From the NCBI GenBank assembly GCA_001824635.1, contig MHYB01000070.1, positions 3,134 through 19,860 of the forward strand: a stretch of 16,727 nucleotides of DNA, given 5' to 3'. Positions 6,421-13,434 of the stretch are shown here, piece by piece. The notes under the pieces were generated by a model. It searched no databases and was not told where the DNA came from. It saw nothing but the letters and a program-made list of their open reading frames with translations. Positions within the stretch are counted from its first letter, which is position 1. Every line of letters begins with the position of its first letter. The position numbers and the translations under genes are program-made. The DNA is from Planctomycetes bacterium GWF2_50_10 (GTDB lineage: Bacteria; Planctomycetota; Phycisphaerae; Sedimentisphaerales; GWF2-50-10).

Positions 6421-7417
6421 CTTTCTGTGACATATTTATATGTTCAGCGTTAACATTTGTAGATGCTGTAGCACAGCCTGAAATCTGTTGACACATGCCT
6501 GCAGCTTTTTTCAAAATTGCGAAATTTGGGAATGTCCTGGCGATCCTGGTCAAAGTTAGTGCAAGAAGTTTTGACGTTACAAGTAATTTTATCGATGAGC
6601 GTGGCATAAAGACCCTCCGCATGGCGATGGCTTCATAACCCATTTTAAGTTTATAAGCGTGCATGGAAGCCTGATTTACATCAATCTGTGAACTGCTCAA
6701 TCCATAGGTTACATACGCTCTTTTTTCATTACATAATAAATGATTAGTAGCGGCATATAGCAGCGCATTATTTGGACACATTCGCAATGAGGCGGTACAC
6801 GATCTGACTATGTTTATCATTGCCCAATTATCAACTTTTACAACTTGGAGCCATGCCACAAGCATATCACCATCCCACGCACCCCAAATTTCAAAAAAGG
6901 GAAAAGAACGCTGCTGCTGTGCCATTTGAGGCAATTCATTCATTGATGGTTTTGAATAACCGTGTCTGGCCGCGGTATCCGCATGAGCGGGATATCCTTT
7001 TTGGAGCAGCTCATCCCAGGAACAGAGGCGAATATTGAAACTGCGAAATCCTCTGCGAATATCCCTGCGAGAATTGGCGTTAAGATCGTCCATATTATAG
7101 TTTTTATCTTTGCAGATATAGTGAAAGCAGTTGGCGGGGTTGGTATCATCAGGCGCAGCCAAATACGAAAGCACCCATATTCCTTTAGCTCGAAATGCTT
7201 TGGTGATCTCAGATCGATCAACCGTATCCGCGCAGTCCAAAGGCAATCTTAGGAGTTCTCCCCATGAATTTGGAAACCATAAGCTGGAGCCGTCTCTCGA
7301 CATTTCACATGGACGTCCGATCTGTTTGAAATAGGAGTGGAACTGGCTAAGTGTTTCTCCAGGGGCATGTTTTTGTACCGAAGTTTCAAAACTACTTGGA
7401 ATTTCATTGATCATCAT
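6407..7417 (-). CDS. FemAB/GNAT-like acyl- or aminoacyl-transferase (polysaccharide-cluster type)
   Basis: This 336-aa protein looks like a member of the GNAT_acetyltransf_6/FemAB-like superfamily that accompanies many exopolysaccharide loci. Evidence is the basic motif NANSRRDIRRGF (113-124), FFEIWGAWDGDMLVAWLQVV (174-193) resembling the central beta-strands that carry the acyl-CoA fold, and the terminal YKLKMGYEA (255-263), like the 'FK..GF' end of these domains. Residues 1-100 form a second, more diverged half, as in tandem-GNAT Fem proteins. It would transfer an acyl or amino-acyl group to a sugar or lipid-linked intermediate. No signal peptide is seen. It begins with two adjacent ATGs 23 nt after the methyltransferase stop and overlaps the next GT4 by 14 nt. 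The last ~35 residues look disordered. Family assignment rests on pattern memory; the substrate is unknown. Confidence 0.65.
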   Translation of the reverse strand: MMINEIPSSFETSVQKHAPGETLSQFHSYFKQIGRPCEMSRDGSSLWFPNSWGELLRLPLDCADTVDRSEITKAFRAKGIWVLSYLAAPDDTNPANCFHYICKDKNYNMDDLNANSRRDIRRGFRSFNIRLCSWDELLQKGYPAHADTAARHGYSKPSMNELPQMAQQQRSFPFFEIWGAWDGDMLVAWLQVVKVDNWAMINIVRSCTASLRMCPNNALLYAATNHLLCNEKRAYVTYGLSSSQIDVNQASMHAYKLKMGYEAIAMRRVFMPRSSIKLLVTSKLLALTLTRIARTFPNFAILKKAAGMCQQISGCATASTNVNAEHINMSQKDETQ

Positions 7418-7440
7418 TTAGATATTTCCAAAAACCGGAA

Positions 7441-8262
7441 TTAAAATGTTTTCAAATTTGCTGAAACGATCCATGCAAGTGTTAAATCGAACCGACCCGC
7501 TGTAATTATATCAGCTGTTCGCAATGCTCCATGTACGCATTTGCCTTTGCATGCTCTATTTAAGAAACTATCTTGTTGCATATTTATGTTTGAAAAACCA
7601 GCTTCCAATAATGCCAATTGGGTACTTTTTCGTGAAAACATATGAATATGATCACACCAAAGCCTTTGTATGATCCGAGGACTACCACCCACTGAGTTAA
7701 TTAATCCAGCAAACCCGGCTCTTGTCGGTTGCCGCAGCAAAATCATGCCGGATTCTTTTAAATAGTTTTTTAAAGTTAAAAGCAGTTTCACAGGTTCTTG
7801 AACATAATAAATAGAGTCGGCAATGACAATGCAATCGATACTGTTCTTTTGTATCGCTGATTTCTCAACGTCAGCTATCCATGGCAATTTCTTTGCGTTT
7901 AGTATCTCCTGTGCGCTAGGAGATATTTCAACACCGATAACTTCCCAGCCCTTTGTCTTGAAAACGTCCATACAGTAGCCATATGAGCAGCCGAAATCCA
8001 ACATTGTTTTTGTAATGTCCACGATTTGGCCAGATGCGATCTTTTCGAATTCGGCAAACAGTTTAGAGGTGGTGTTGTAAATACTTTTCATGCTTTCAGT
8101 CTTGGTGTAATGAGCCTGTTTAAAATGTTCATTTTGGCCAGTTTGCGACCAAGGTTCAGGCCGCCAAGCGTGCAGACACCGTGAACAACTGTATGCGGTA
8201 AGATTGCAGAACGTTCTTATATCAGTGTTGTTTCGGCAAATTGGGCAAATAAGATTTTTCAT
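7441..8262 (-). CDS. SAM-dependent methyltransferase with N-terminal zinc ribbon
   Basis: This 273-aa protein has two parts. Residues 1-35 hold CPIC (6-9) and CSRC (26-29), a probable zinc ribbon. From about residue 60 there is a class I Rossmann methyltransferase: motif I is MLDFGCSYGYCMDVF (87-101), followed by the strand VIGVEISPSAQEIL (108-121) with the acidic Glu112, and then SIDCIVIADSIYYVQEP (141-157). The closing region has HMFSRKSTQLALLEAGF, typical of Methyltransf_23-type proteins. Zinc-ribbon methyltransferases of this sort are common in sugar-biosynthesis and polysaccharide loci, where they methylate sugars or act on nucleotide-sugars. GGAG lies 6 nt before the ATG (plus 8269-8272). 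A 116-nt gap separates it from the upstream acyltransferase, so it may start its own transcription unit. The methyl acceptor is unknown. Confidence 0.82.
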   Translation of the reverse strand: MKNLICPICRNNTDIRTFCNLTAYSCSRCLHAWRPEPWSQTGQNEHFKQAHYTKTESMKSIYNTTSKLFAEFEKIASGQIVDITKTMLDFGCSYGYCMDVFKTKGWEVIGVEISPSAQEILNAKKLPWIADVEKSAIQKNSIDCIVIADSIYYVQEPVKLLLTLKNYLKESGMILLRQPTRAGFAGLINSVGGSPRIIQRLWCDHIHMFSRKSTQLALLEAGFSNINMQQDSFLNRACKGKCVHGALRTADIITAGRFDLTLAWIVSANLKTF

Positions 8263-8378
8263 GTCTTGCTCCGTCGGACTTATATCTTATTAGTTAGTGA
8301 ATCAAATATACATTCTGCTTGTCAATTATGAGTTTATAAAAAGTTCCTTTAATTCTTTCACATCTGTTTTATTAGCCA
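8263..8378 (-). promoter_or_regulatory. Intergenic gap with possible internal promoter for the second half of the polysaccharide cluster
   Basis: This is the only sizeable gap inside the otherwise overlapping gene string. On the minus strand it holds a perfect -35 word TTGACA, followed by AT-rich sequence including TATATT and TAAGAT, but no good -10 at 16-18 nt spacing. attag/ctaat (8371-8375 with 8379-8383) forms a short inverted repeat over the upstream stop codon. It may allow separate expression of the downstream block. The promoter call is tentative. Confidence 0.25.
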
Positions 8379-8885
8379 CTAATTTTTCGCCAAGAGTCTT
8401 GCTGGTACACCAGCTACAATACAATTATCAGGCACATCTTTTGTTACTACGGCTCCTGCCGCAACGGCTGAACCTGTGCCGACAGTTACGCCGGCAGTGA
8501 TAACTGAGTGTGCTCCGGCCCATGCGCCTTTATTTAATATAATGGGTTCTGTTTCCCCATCCCCGAATCTGTATGAGCCATTTGCTTTTGTATGATTATT
8601 GCTCGCTAAAACTGTAAAAGGGCCCAGCATAACTTGATCTTTGAACACGATTGTCCCTGCGCCCTGTATCCAGCAATTATTCGCGACGAATACGTCATCA
8701 CCAATACATATTCGACTGCTATATAGAATTATGGTGCCGCTTGCGATTTGAAAATTTCGTCCACATTTCATAAAGGCGGGTTTACAGAGCCAACCTCTAA
8801 ATCGCAGAATTGGTGTGAAATCCGGTAGCCAGCCTGTTGCCACCATGATGAATCGAAACCACAGATATTTTGAGACGCGTGTCAT
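8379..8885 (-). CDS. WbbJ-like left-handed beta-helix acyltransferase (first of two)
   Basis: This 168-aa member of the hexapeptide-repeat (LbH) acetyltransferase family transfers an acetyl or similar group from CoA to a sugar hydroxyl or amine. The hexad pattern is visible in GTIILYSSRICIGDDVFVANNCWI (50-73) and again in GAWAGAHSVITAGVTVGTGSAVAAGAVVTKDVPDNCIVAGVPARLL (120-165), the classic C-terminal ending. SNNHTK (95-100) is the excursion loop, with His98 as likely catalytic base. The start ATG overlaps the upstream GT4 stop by 4 nt (ATGA), with AGGA 9 nt before it. The hydrophobic N-terminus (WFRFIMVATGWL) resembles that of the other acyltransferase in the cluster. It probably O-acetylates the polysaccharide repeat unit; the target is unknown. 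Confidence 0.88.
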   Translation of the reverse strand: MTRVSKYLWFRFIMVATGWLPDFTPILRFRGWLCKPAFMKCGRNFQIASGTIILYSSRICIGDDVFVANNCWIQGAGTIVFKDQVMLGPFTVLASNNHTKANGSYRFGDGETEPIILNKGAWAGAHSVITAGVTVGTGSAVAAGAVVTKDVPDNCIVAGVPARLLAKN

Positions 8886-10078
8886 TGTTTGTTATCCTGG
8901 AAAGTGTTGAATATGCTGTGTACCTTTTCAACGAATTTGGTTACGGTCATTTGTTTTGCTGTCTGCAAGCCATTACATATCAAACGCTGGCGAAACGCAC
9001 CATCGTTAACTAATCTCTCTATCGCATCGCTTAGTGCTTTGGGGTCGGCAGGGGGAACGAGTAATCCATCAAATTCATTTTTTACTGACGTAGGTATTCC
9101 ACCTACAAATGTGCTTATGACAGGTATGCTGTTTGCTCTGGCCTCAATTAAGACCCGGGGAGTTCCTTCCGAAAGTGTCGGCAAAATGAAAATATCAGAA
9201 TTCCTAAGATAGTTAAACATTTGAGGCCCGTAAGAAACATATCCTGCCCATGTAATTTGCTGTGCCATATTACGGCATTCAATCGTTTGTCTGATCTTTT
9301 CACAATAACCACCAAATCTGTCAGTTGGGCCAACAAGTATGAGGTGCCATGGCTTACTCAGTTTAAGCTTGGATACTGCCTCGATGAGATATTCGACACC
9401 TTTCTCAGGACGAATGAATCCGATAAATAATAAGTTTATTACGTTTTTATCGCAAGTGTCAGCCCGTTCAAATATCTCGTCTTCGGTAATCGTGCTTGAA
9501 ACAGTTACAAAAGTTCTTTTTGATTTAAAAATATTTCCGAGTTCTTCCCCATTACATAAAAGGGCGCCGTCAACCAGCCATCTGCCTGCCTTTGTGAATA
9601 AGCGATCGTGTATGGCGTAGGCGTAGGATAAAATATCTTTAACGAAATGATCTCTTTTATGTGCTTTGAGCAATGCTATCGGGTTGCCTATCAACCAATT
9701 GCAGACTTTATTGCCATATAACCAGGCAAGAACATAAAAAAATAATGGATGCAGAGTAACTCCGCGTGTAAAAATTACATCGCAAGACCGACAAATTTTC
9801 CGATACGCGTTGAATATGCCCACAGGATGTTTCATTGAGCCAGCTGCGCTTTTATAAAACGGCTGGGGAACAATTGTAATATTTGGCGCAATAAGGGGAA
9901 AATCTCGGGACTCATCTACCGAGCCTTTTTTGATTGGAATGCACAGGTATACATGCTCATAATATTTAGCCAATTCTTCGACAACACGGCCTAATGAGAG
10001 ATGAACATAAACCTTGCCTTCACTTGAGCAGCCGTACATGGCGGCAATGAAACCTATTCGTTTGGCTGTATTGCTCAT
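8882..10078 (-). CDS. Family 4 glycosyltransferase
   Basis: This 398-aa retaining GT-B enzyme carries a Glycos_transf_1 domain in its C-terminal half: INLLFIGFIRPEKGVEYLIEAV (214-235), WHLILVGP (244-251), ITWAGYVSYGPQMFNYLRNSDIFILPTLSEGTPRVLIEARANSIPVI. The E-x7-E signature is Glu304 and Glu312 in EGTPRVLIE, followed by GGIPTSVKNEFDGLLVPPADPKAL (326-349), which is strongly conserved in GT4. The N-terminal acceptor domain (1-200) is more variable, with VIFTRGVTLHPLFFYVLAWL at 101-120 likely membrane-contacting. It overlaps the polymerase gene upstream and the acyltransferase downstream by 4 nt each (ATGA), indicating co-translation. It should add a sugar to the lipid-linked intermediate on the cytoplasmic face; donor and linkage are not predictable. 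Confidence 0.92.
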   Translation of the reverse strand: MSNTAKRIGFIAAMYGCSSEGKVYVHLSLGRVVEELAKYYEHVYLCIPIKKGSVDESRDFPLIAPNITIVPQPFYKSAAGSMKHPVGIFNAYRKICRSCDVIFTRGVTLHPLFFYVLAWLYGNKVCNWLIGNPIALLKAHKRDHFVKDILSYAYAIHDRLFTKAGRWLVDGALLCNGEELGNIFKSKRTFVTVSSTITEDEIFERADTCDKNVINLLFIGFIRPEKGVEYLIEAVSKLKLSKPWHLILVGPTDRFGGYCEKIRQTIECRNMAQQITWAGYVSYGPQMFNYLRNSDIFILPTLSEGTPRVLIEARANSIPVISTFVGGIPTSVKNEFDGLLVPPADPKALSDAIERLVNDGAFRQRLICNGLQTAKQMTVTKFVEKVHSIFNTFQDNKQ

Positions 10079-11490
10079 ATCGTTTCCGAATCCTCACGAA
10101 ATTCCGTAGAAGCAAGTTCATTTTGGATTTCCTCGCGTTTGCTACCTTCTGCCAAAAGCAGACAGATGGTCACTGGGATCCAAAACCACTTTGTAAAGTG
10201 AATGGTATGAGTACCACAATTTATGATCAAATAGAAAAACATCATAATAGCAACCATTCTGGTGTTGTGATTTTTGATTCGCCAGACAAAAATAAAAAGC
10301 AAAGCTAGTCCAGTCATAAATAATCCGAATCCTATTGGTCCGCCATCCATGAGAGAGCTTAATATTGTATTATGGATATCTACGAATTCCATCTGGTATT
10401 TTTCCATAGCAAAAGCCGTATTTCCGAAACCAAAACCTGTAATCAAACCGTGATTTGCATATACATGTAATGCAGTGGCCCAAATATTCAATCTGCTGTT
10501 GCTATCCTGTTCAGAACCTTTTCCAATTAGACTTCCGAGGTGTTCCTTGCTCTTTTCATCAATCAGACCCGATTGCGATACGAATTGCCAAGTTCCAAAA
10601 ATTACAATGCACACCAAAGCTGGAATAAATATTTTTTTTATTGTTCCAGAGTTTCTCGAAAGTACTGCGCCAATACAAATTGAGCCGAATACAGCGAGAA
10701 TACTGCTTCGCGAGCCGGTTTTCATCATGCCTAAAAGAATAATCAAGGCACCTATAATATAAACGCAAAACAGGAGAATCCTTTTTTTGCTATATAGGAT
10801 CAGGATGGGCAAACACATTAGGGCAACAGAAAAAGCAAGAGCAGTTGTATTTGGGTTTGCATATTCGCCCAATGTTCCCCGGCTATACTGGCTTGAAACA
10901 CCGCCAGTTATTATCATGGTAATCGCTGCTAAAACTCCGCCTCCAAAGCACCAGAACATAAGTGTACGGATTCGTGCAGGACTATCGATGAATTGCAAAA
11001 CTGCTATAACCAGCACTAATTGTACAAATATCTGCAAACCATATCGCAAAGATGCAAAAGAAGCAATTGCCCAGGTAGAACCAACTATGCCAATAACAGA
11101 AAAGGCCAACATTATCCATACAAACTTTTTACTTACGAGAATTTGCGTACGGATTCTGCCTATTGAAACCAGATAAAGTGCAACTATGAAAAGCGACAGG
11201 GCCTTTGCCGGGGTGAACACAGCAGTTTCTGATGCGGCCATTGACGCATCAAATGCCTGCCAGAAGAAATAAACGTAAAAAGCAATCTGGGGCGCAACAA
11301 GCATCGAAATTGCAAAAGGGATTCCCATAATGATGAAGGCAAGAGTGCTTTGCTGGTTCTTATAAAGAACTGCTGCTATAGCACCACTTATAAAAAGAGC
11401 TATCCAAAACGCCCATATTTGGAACTGGGGTGTTTTGTTTTCCAAAGTTGAAATATTATCGTATTGCAGTTCTGTCGCTGTATGGGACAT
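10075..11490 (-). CDS. O-antigen ligase/polymerase family membrane protein (Wzy/WaaL-like)
   Basis: This 471-aa polytopic inner-membrane protein has roughly 11-12 hydrophobic segments (for example 24-43, 49-80, 124-145, 152-168, 178-197, 215-232, 238-255, 262-276, 287-303, 386-402, 413-424, 434-447). The long loop at about 305-375 is periplasmic in this family and carries NSRLNIWATALHVYANHGLITGFGFGN and DIHNTILSSLMDGGPIGFG (371-389). The Arg (333) and His (373) in these stretches match the functional residues of the Wzy_C/O-antigen ligase family. It would polymerise flipped repeat units or ligate glycan to an acceptor; sequence alone does not separate the two roles. Its ATG shares one base with the flippase stop (TAATG) and has AAGGTG 4 nt upstream, so it is coupled to the flippase. 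Confidence 0.88.
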   Translation of the reverse strand: MSHTATELQYDNISTLENKTPQFQIWAFWIALFISGAIAAVLYKNQQSTLAFIIMGIPFAISMLVAPQIAFYVYFFWQAFDASMAASETAVFTPAKALSLFIVALYLVSIGRIRTQILVSKKFVWIMLAFSVIGIVGSTWAIASFASLRYGLQIFVQLVLVIAVLQFIDSPARIRTLMFWCFGGGVLAAITMIITGGVSSQYSRGTLGEYANPNTTALAFSVALMCLPILILYSKKRILLFCVYIIGALIILLGMMKTGSRSSILAVFGSICIGAVLSRNSGTIKKIFIPALVCIVIFGTWQFVSQSGLIDEKSKEHLGSLIGKGSEQDSNSRLNIWATALHVYANHGLITGFGFGNTAFAMEKYQMEFVDIHNTILSSLMDGGPIGFGLFMTGLALLFIFVWRIKNHNTRMVAIMMFFYLIINCGTHTIHFTKWFWIPVTICLLLAEGSKREEIQNELASTEFREDSETI

Positions 11491-12818
11491 TAAACACCTT
11501 CACTGAGCAAGGCTCGTTTTTTATTTGAAGTTATAGATGATGCTACTAGCAGACCTGATCTTACATCATCCAACTGTGGAATAAGCAATTTTGCCGATGA
11601 TAAACGGGTAATTCTGGCAAAATAAAAGAGCATTATAAAGGCTTCTAGCGCATAACTTATGCTTGTCGCTATTGCTGCCCCCGTCAGTTTATATGCTGGC
11701 ACCATGAGCATCAGTAGAGCAATGTTGATTACCACACCCACAAACTTTATTGCCGAATTGATACCAGGCCTGTTAGCAGCAAAAAAATAAGCTGTTACGA
11801 CTTTGCTTGCCGACCTGAATATCACGCCAATAAGCAAAATATAAACTGCAATTGTTGCAGGAATGAACTCTGGCCCAAGGCCATATAGAACAAGAGGGTG
11901 GCATATTGCCGCAAGGAAAAGCGATGCTGCAATTACAACCAGTATTATTATTCTCAGAGCCTTACATAAACCTTCTATATCCATATTTTTATCATTAGCC
12001 AATTTGGGCATCAATACCTGATAGAGTGAATCTGGGATAATCCATATTCTGGAAACGATTGCAATCGCAATAGAGTAAAAGCCAAGGATACTCACGTCAT
12101 CAAGCATGAATCCCATAACAAGCAATCCAAGCTGGATGTTCATTGTTTGAGCAAAATAGCTTATGTAAGCCCGAAATCCATAATGAAGCAGGCCGGGCAC
12201 TGTTTTGTATCCTTTGTATAAGGAATAAAGCTCAATTTCTTTTCGAGATATCAGTAAAATTGTCAAAACGGGCAAAATCGCACCAAATAAGTAAGCTGCA
12301 ATTGCTCCTTTTACGCCCATGTTTAATTCATAGCACAGAATATAGGTCGCGATTGCAATAAGCAGGATGTTCGCAATACCCATAAGATTCATGCTTGTAT
12401 ATCGGAGAGTCCCCCTAAGTATTGAGACGGTAAATGAGTAAAATATAACTGGGCCAATGCACAATGCAGCCAGTAAAAAATCATTGGAGGCTGCTTTTTC
12501 AAAAAAAGTAATTCCAGAAAAAATCAGTAAATAGGCGGCAGCAGAACATATAAGAGCGCTCAAACAAACCACATATACGCTTGCCCCTAAAACACTTGAT
12601 AAGGAACTTCGCCTGCTTGCCAGGTAATACGAATTTGAACTGTCCAGGCCGAAAGAAAATAATGTTGCCATTACATTCATGAAAGTAATGCAGGCAGCAA
12701 AACTGCCTCTGCCCTCTGTCCCAAGAGCGCGTGCAAGGACTGCTTGCGTGATAAACATCACTGCAACCTGAATTATCGCGGTAAGTAAAGTTTTAAAGTA
12801 ATCTCTTTTAAAAGCCAC
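11490..12818 (-). CDS. Polysaccharide flippase, Wzx/MATE-like (MOP superfamily)
   Basis: This 442-aa polytopic membrane protein is predicted to flip the undecaprenyl-linked oligosaccharide across the inner membrane. It opens with YFKTLLTAIIQVAVMFITQAVLARALGTEGRGSFAACITF, where LARALGTEGRG (29-39) is the recognisable Wzx/polysaccharide_synt N-terminal motif, and continues with about 12 hydrophobic helices. It probably starts with GTG at 12818, whose G is shared with the stop of the upstream acyltransferase (TAGTG); AGAAAG lies a few bases before it. A one-base overlap with the polymerase downstream completes the coupled series. The substrate specificity cannot be inferred. The flippase plus a Wzy-like partner points to a Wzx/Wzy pathway and not an ABC-transporter pathway. 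Confidence 0.9.
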   Translation of the reverse strand: MAFKRDYFKTLLTAIIQVAVMFITQAVLARALGTEGRGSFAACITFMNVMATLFSFGLDSSNSYYLASRRSSLSSVLGASVYVVCLSALICSAAAYLLIFSGITFFEKAASNDFLLAALCIGPVIFYSFTVSILRGTLRYTSMNLMGIANILLIAIATYILCYELNMGVKGAIAAYLFGAILPVLTILLISRKEIELYSLYKGYKTVPGLLHYGFRAYISYFAQTMNIQLGLLVMGFMLDDVSILGFYSIAIAIVSRIWIIPDSLYQVLMPKLANDKNMDIEGLCKALRIIILVVIAASLFLAAICHPLVLYGLGPEFIPATIAVYILLIGVIFRSASKVVTAYFFAANRPGINSAIKFVGVVINIALLMLMVPAYKLTGAAIATSISYALEAFIMLFYFARITRLSSAKLLIPQLDDVRSGLLVASSITSNKKRALLSEGV

Positions 12819-13336
12819 TAGGGTCTTTCTTTTAAAACCTTTGCTGGCACACCCCCAGCAATTGAATATTCTGGCATATCTTTAGTGACAACAGCCCCCG
12901 CTCCAATGATTGTTCCTCGATTTATTTTGACTCCGGGCATTATTATAACTCTTGCACCCAACCAAACGTCCTCACCAATTACGATAGGCTCAGGATCGTA
13001 CCATCCCTGCTCCTTGATGGGCACATCCCGGCGGTCAAACCTGTGTAAGACACCTATGAAAAGCACGTCAGGTGCCATCAGCACATTATCTTCCAATGTG
13101 ATCATTCCGGTGGACATCATTTCACAATTAGGCCCGATTTGTACATTATCGCCAACTGCTAAAAGTCTTCTGCAGATTTGAGCACCTTTGCCTATTTTAA
13201 TATTTTTACCGCATTTTTTCCAGACCTGCCTGCAAAGAAACACACGAAAGCGATTGCCTCCAAATCTTGGCGGCCAATTGACGGCTAATATCTGATAGAG
13301 AGCATAAATTATTGAAAATCTTATTTTGGCCCACAT
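12818..13336 (-). CDS. WbbJ/WcaF-like left-handed beta-helix acyltransferase (second of two)
   Basis: This 172-aa LbH acyltransferase resembles colanic-acid-type acetyltransferases. Hexapeptide turns are seen in GKNIKIGKGAQI (43-54), VGDNVQIGPNC (61-71) and ITLEDNVLMAPDVLFIG (79-95). The catalytic-type loop is VLHRFDRRDVPIKEQGWYD, where His98 is the candidate base. The end is the standard IVIGEDVWLGARVIIMPGVKINRGTIIGAGAVVTKDMPEYSIAGGVPAKVLKE. Its N-terminal layout (hydrophobic helix, then FRVFLCRQVWKKCGKNIKI) parallels the other acyltransferase in the cluster, suggesting duplication or shared membrane docking. It is the first gene of block A. Upstream of the ATG, GAGGA abuts the start and AAGGGC lies farther up, so the effective Shine-Dalgarno is unclear. 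The acyl acceptor is unknown. Confidence 0.88.
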   Translation of the reverse strand: MWAKIRFSIIYALYQILAVNWPPRFGGNRFRVFLCRQVWKKCGKNIKIGKGAQICRRLLAVGDNVQIGPNCEMMSTGMITLEDNVLMAPDVLFIGVLHRFDRRDVPIKEQGWYDPEPIVIGEDVWLGARVIIMPGVKINRGTIIGAGAVVTKDMPEYSIAGGVPAKVLKERP

Positions 13337-13434
13337 TCCTCAAATGCCCTTTTCGATAATATCGTCAACGTAGCACCTGCGATCCCGGTAACAACTAAAT
13401 ACAAAGTTCAGCTAAGCAAAATTCAATCGTAAAC
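13337..13434 (-). promoter_or_regulatory. Likely promoter region of polysaccharide block A
   Basis: This 98-nt gap separates the secreted GH123-like gene from the acyltransferase on the minus strand. A candidate promoter is TTGAAT (plus 13421-13426), a 17-nt spacer, and TGTATT (plus 13398-13403), each 4 of 6 to consensus, giving a leader of about 55 nt. A TTGACG word (13363-13368) lies nearer the start codon. A small perfect inverted repeat, cgata-a-tatcg (13354-13364), sits in the proposed leader. No GC hairpin with a T-run follows the upstream gene, so readthrough from it is possible. Confidence 0.3.

Noticed and set aside
10787..11176. Plus-strand frame of 129 residues antisense to the polymerase gene
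   Set aside because: Antisense shadow of a membrane protein gene; no Shine-Dalgarno and no domain.
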